From assembly GCF_963675165.1 (NCBI RefSeq), contig NC_087391.1, positions 161,001-225,000 of the forward strand: DNA of 64,000 nt. The letters run 5' to 3'. The DNA comes from Halichondria panicea (lineage: Eukaryota > Porifera > Demospongiae > Suberitida > Halichondriidae). The position numbers and the translations under genes were made by a program. The notes beneath the pieces are model-generated. The model was given only the letters and a program-made list of their open reading frames with translations. It was not told where the DNA came from and made no database searches. How positions within the stretch are numbered: the stretch's first letter is position 1; each line of letters begins with the position of its first letter. This document shows positions 62,225 to 64,000 of the stretch, piece after piece.

Positions 62225-63622
62225 CTAGTTTGAGACATGATCAGTGTTTGAGACATGATCAGTGAAATAAGGTATTCTGAGTTCACTCTCAAATAGTCTC
62301 TTTTCTTCTCTGTCATTAACTGTCCACCCCACCACACACACGTCCCTCCTCTCCCACATGCCAGTTGGGAATCTGAGATATGGATAAAATTAGCTATGCG
62401 ATAATGTAGAGCTCTTACGCTACAAGGCTTGTTAGCTAGTTGTCAAGTGTTAACTAAGTTGCTACCGTGGGTGTCAGTGTTTTCCTAGCAACCTTCACAC
62501 ACACACCAAACTCACATCTTTCCTAGTATGTCATTCTTGTGGACTACCAACAAGCTGATCCCCAGCACCCGCCATAGCCAGGTCTTCAGTGACCACTCTA
62601 ACAATGCATCATAGAGCACGTAGAGTAGATGCTTCATGAGAGAGGAGTGTTTCCTCCTACCAGTCACACTGTATGCATCGTAACCAGAGCGATACACCAG
62701 ACCAAGGAGAAGCTTGGGGTCCATTCTCTGTAACTGTGTGTACGATGCAAAACAAAAAGAGAGTAAAGCTTTCAGAAAATCAAAAAGTCGTTGAAATTGG
62801 ATCATAAAAATTCAAGATAATTATGGCAGCTGAACGATCCCCGAACCATTAAACAAAATTATTCTGTATGCTCTACACCAAGCAGCATGTTACCTTGTGT
62901 ATGATGCTTTGATGAAAGGAAATGATTGCCACCATATTGTAGAGACTTGGGTCCCGGGAAAACAGCGTCTTTATCAACGCTGCTGACTGCATTTATGGTG
63001 TACACAGTCAAGTTAATGATTACATAATATTATTGTTTGCATAACAAGTAGAGAGGTCACCTTTTCAGCATCTTCCTTGAGCTCCAGAAACATGAGCAGA
63101 TTGAGCTCCTTGCAAACATCCAGTGCCTCATACAATGTAGGGATCCTCTCACCAGCAAATTCCGACCTACACACATGAATAGGACTGGGTCAATACAATC
63201 ACGTTCTTTGGATAGCTTGTATTAAAATGTTAATTAATAAATGCACTGATAATATTTTACCCTGCTTTGAAGCCCACATCCAGCGACTTGAGCTGCTCCA
63301 GTGTGAGCTCACATACTCTTCCAGTCCCATTACTAGTTCTATCTACTGTCTCATCATGTATTAGCACTGGATGGCCATCTTGACTGAACATAAGGTCTAC
63401 CTCAACTCCAGAAGCTCCCTGGTCCTTGCACAGTCTAAACCCTGCCAGTGTGTTCTCTGGCTGGCCTGCACGATGAGCCACAGGCCCAGCACTGGCCCTG
63501 AGCAGGAACTCTTGCACTGTATCCTGTGAGAACTTAGACTGCACAAAAGCTTGCAGAAGGAACCATCCTAGAACAAGTGAGGCAGCCCCTCCCCCCACTA
63601 GCACTGTGAGCAGTAAGAGCAT
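62225..63622 (-). CDS. GDE1: GDE1-like glycerophosphodiester phosphodiesterase
   Basis: Exons 63622..63261, 63166..63061, 62986..62894, 62733..62516, 62372..62225 give 308 aa. An N-terminal membrane anchor (MLLLLTVLVGGGAASLVLGW) precedes the GDPD barrel: VAHRAGQPENTLAGF, GVEVDLMFSQDGHPVLIHDE, DRTSNGTGRV, FLELKEDAE and VCVVGWTVND. The catalytic HR and ExD...H residues are present. GDE1 hydrolyses glycerophosphoinositol and N-acyl glycerophosphoethanolamines. A second hydrophobic stretch (LWRVLGISLLVVHK) matches human GDE1. The last codons duplicate 18 bp (TDHVSN twice) just before the stop. Intron 3 contains half of a fold-back repeat. Confidence 0.9.
62762..62850. repeat. fold-back repeat family, copy H (right half, GDE1 intron 3)
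   Basis: It holds only the right arm: AAAGCTTTCAGAAAATCAAA, GTTGAAATTGGATCA, then AATTATGGCAGCTGAACGAT. Confidence 0.75.
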
Positions 63623-63827
63623 GGCTGCTGCACCACTGGTCTTGTATTCGTACCTCTTGAGATGTAATAGCACCTAGTTGATAAGCAATTGCTAACTATA
63701 GCTTCTCTTTGATGATGCTGGTTGATGTAATCCGATTAAATACCATTGGCATTGTTGTGGCAATTTTCCAACCACAAGTGAGACAAGTGCAGTGGGAATT
63801 GGATCAGCATTATATTTGGCAACCGAA

Positions 63828-64000
63828 ATGGGACCGCCATCACTGGTAATCCTATTCACAGTCATTGTGCTGCTCTACATGGTCTACAGATGGCTGAGAT
63901 TGCCCCCCTTCCCTGTGGGTAGGTGCAGGCAGTTTGTAGAGCGCTCCAGAGCTGGGCCTATAGCTCACAGGGCTGGCAGACCAGAGAACACATTGGCTGG
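63828..64000 (+). CDS. second GDE1-like gene, 5' end (runs off the window)
   Basis: The open frame from the ATG at 63828 gives a membrane anchor (SLVILFTVIVLLYMVYRWL) followed by GPIAHRAGRPENTLAG, the first GDPD motif. It parallels the start of the minus-strand GDE1 gene (GPVAHRAGQPENTLAG). The two starts are 205 bp apart, head to head, so the pair arose by inverted duplication and probably shares a promoter. The catalytic remainder lies outside the window. Confidence 0.85.
   Translation, partial: MGPPSLVILFTVIVLLYMVYRWLRLPPFPVGRCRQFVERSRAGPIAHRAGRPENTLA

Overview
This is a eukaryotic, gene-dense animal window. I read 24 recognisable protein-coding genes (two cut by the window ends), two paralogue remnants, a cofilin pseudogene and one weak small ORF. 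Introns are mostly 40-300 bp with GT..AG ends. Intergenic gaps are often only 60-250 bp. Gene content is metazoan (vasohibin, YY1, Scribble-type PDZ domains, SAYSD1, MOK, CCDC61). Short introns, tight packing and abundant (CA)n/(GT)n and GC-rich minisatellites suggest an early-branching animal, most likely a demosponge; that assignment is inference.

Layout. 0-6.6 kb, secreted proteins: the 5' end of a PLD3/PLD4-like gene (-), a divergent RNase T2-like gene that has lost its catalytic motifs, two tandem RNase T2 genes and a cystatin (-). 6.7-11.1 kb: vasohibin, BBIP1 (-), then a rearranged interval with shards of RNase T2 and vasohibin, a cofilin pseudogene and two hairpin elements. 11.2-20.3 kb: TRIP11/GMAP-210, cofilin (-), COA6, SAC3D1 (-), SAYSD1, DNPH1 (-). 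20.6-27.4 kb: full-length NUP133, then a truncated DNPH1 paralogue (-). 27.5-38 kb: NUDT14 (-) head-to-head with YY1, TIMM50 (-), and a BTB-BACK gene (-) that continues in frame into two Scribble-type PDZ domains. 38.3-50.1 kb: UBR1/UBR2-type E3 ligase in 37 coding exons. 50.3-58.6 kb: GLO1 (-), CCDC61, OPA3 (-), VTI1B (-), an intronless 2OG-Fe(II) dioxygenase, an intronless sirtuin (-). 58.8-64 kb: MOK kinase, GDE1 (-), and the start of a second GDE1-like gene head-to-head with it.

The exon models for the larger genes were checked by codon phase; NUP133 (1123 aa), UBR (1800 aa) and TRIP11 (831 aa) are each one continuous frame. The genes do not form a pathway. Local structure comes from head-to-head promoter pairs, tandem duplication and tail-to-tail ends.

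Most interesting non-coding signal: a fold-back repeat family of about 300 bp (eight full or partial copies), seven of them in introns, with about 80-bp inverted arms. There are also separate short hairpins, and CA or GT tracts lying against splice sites. The most interesting protein is the BTB-BACK-PDZ-PDZ chimera. No tRNA, rRNA or CRISPR array was seen.
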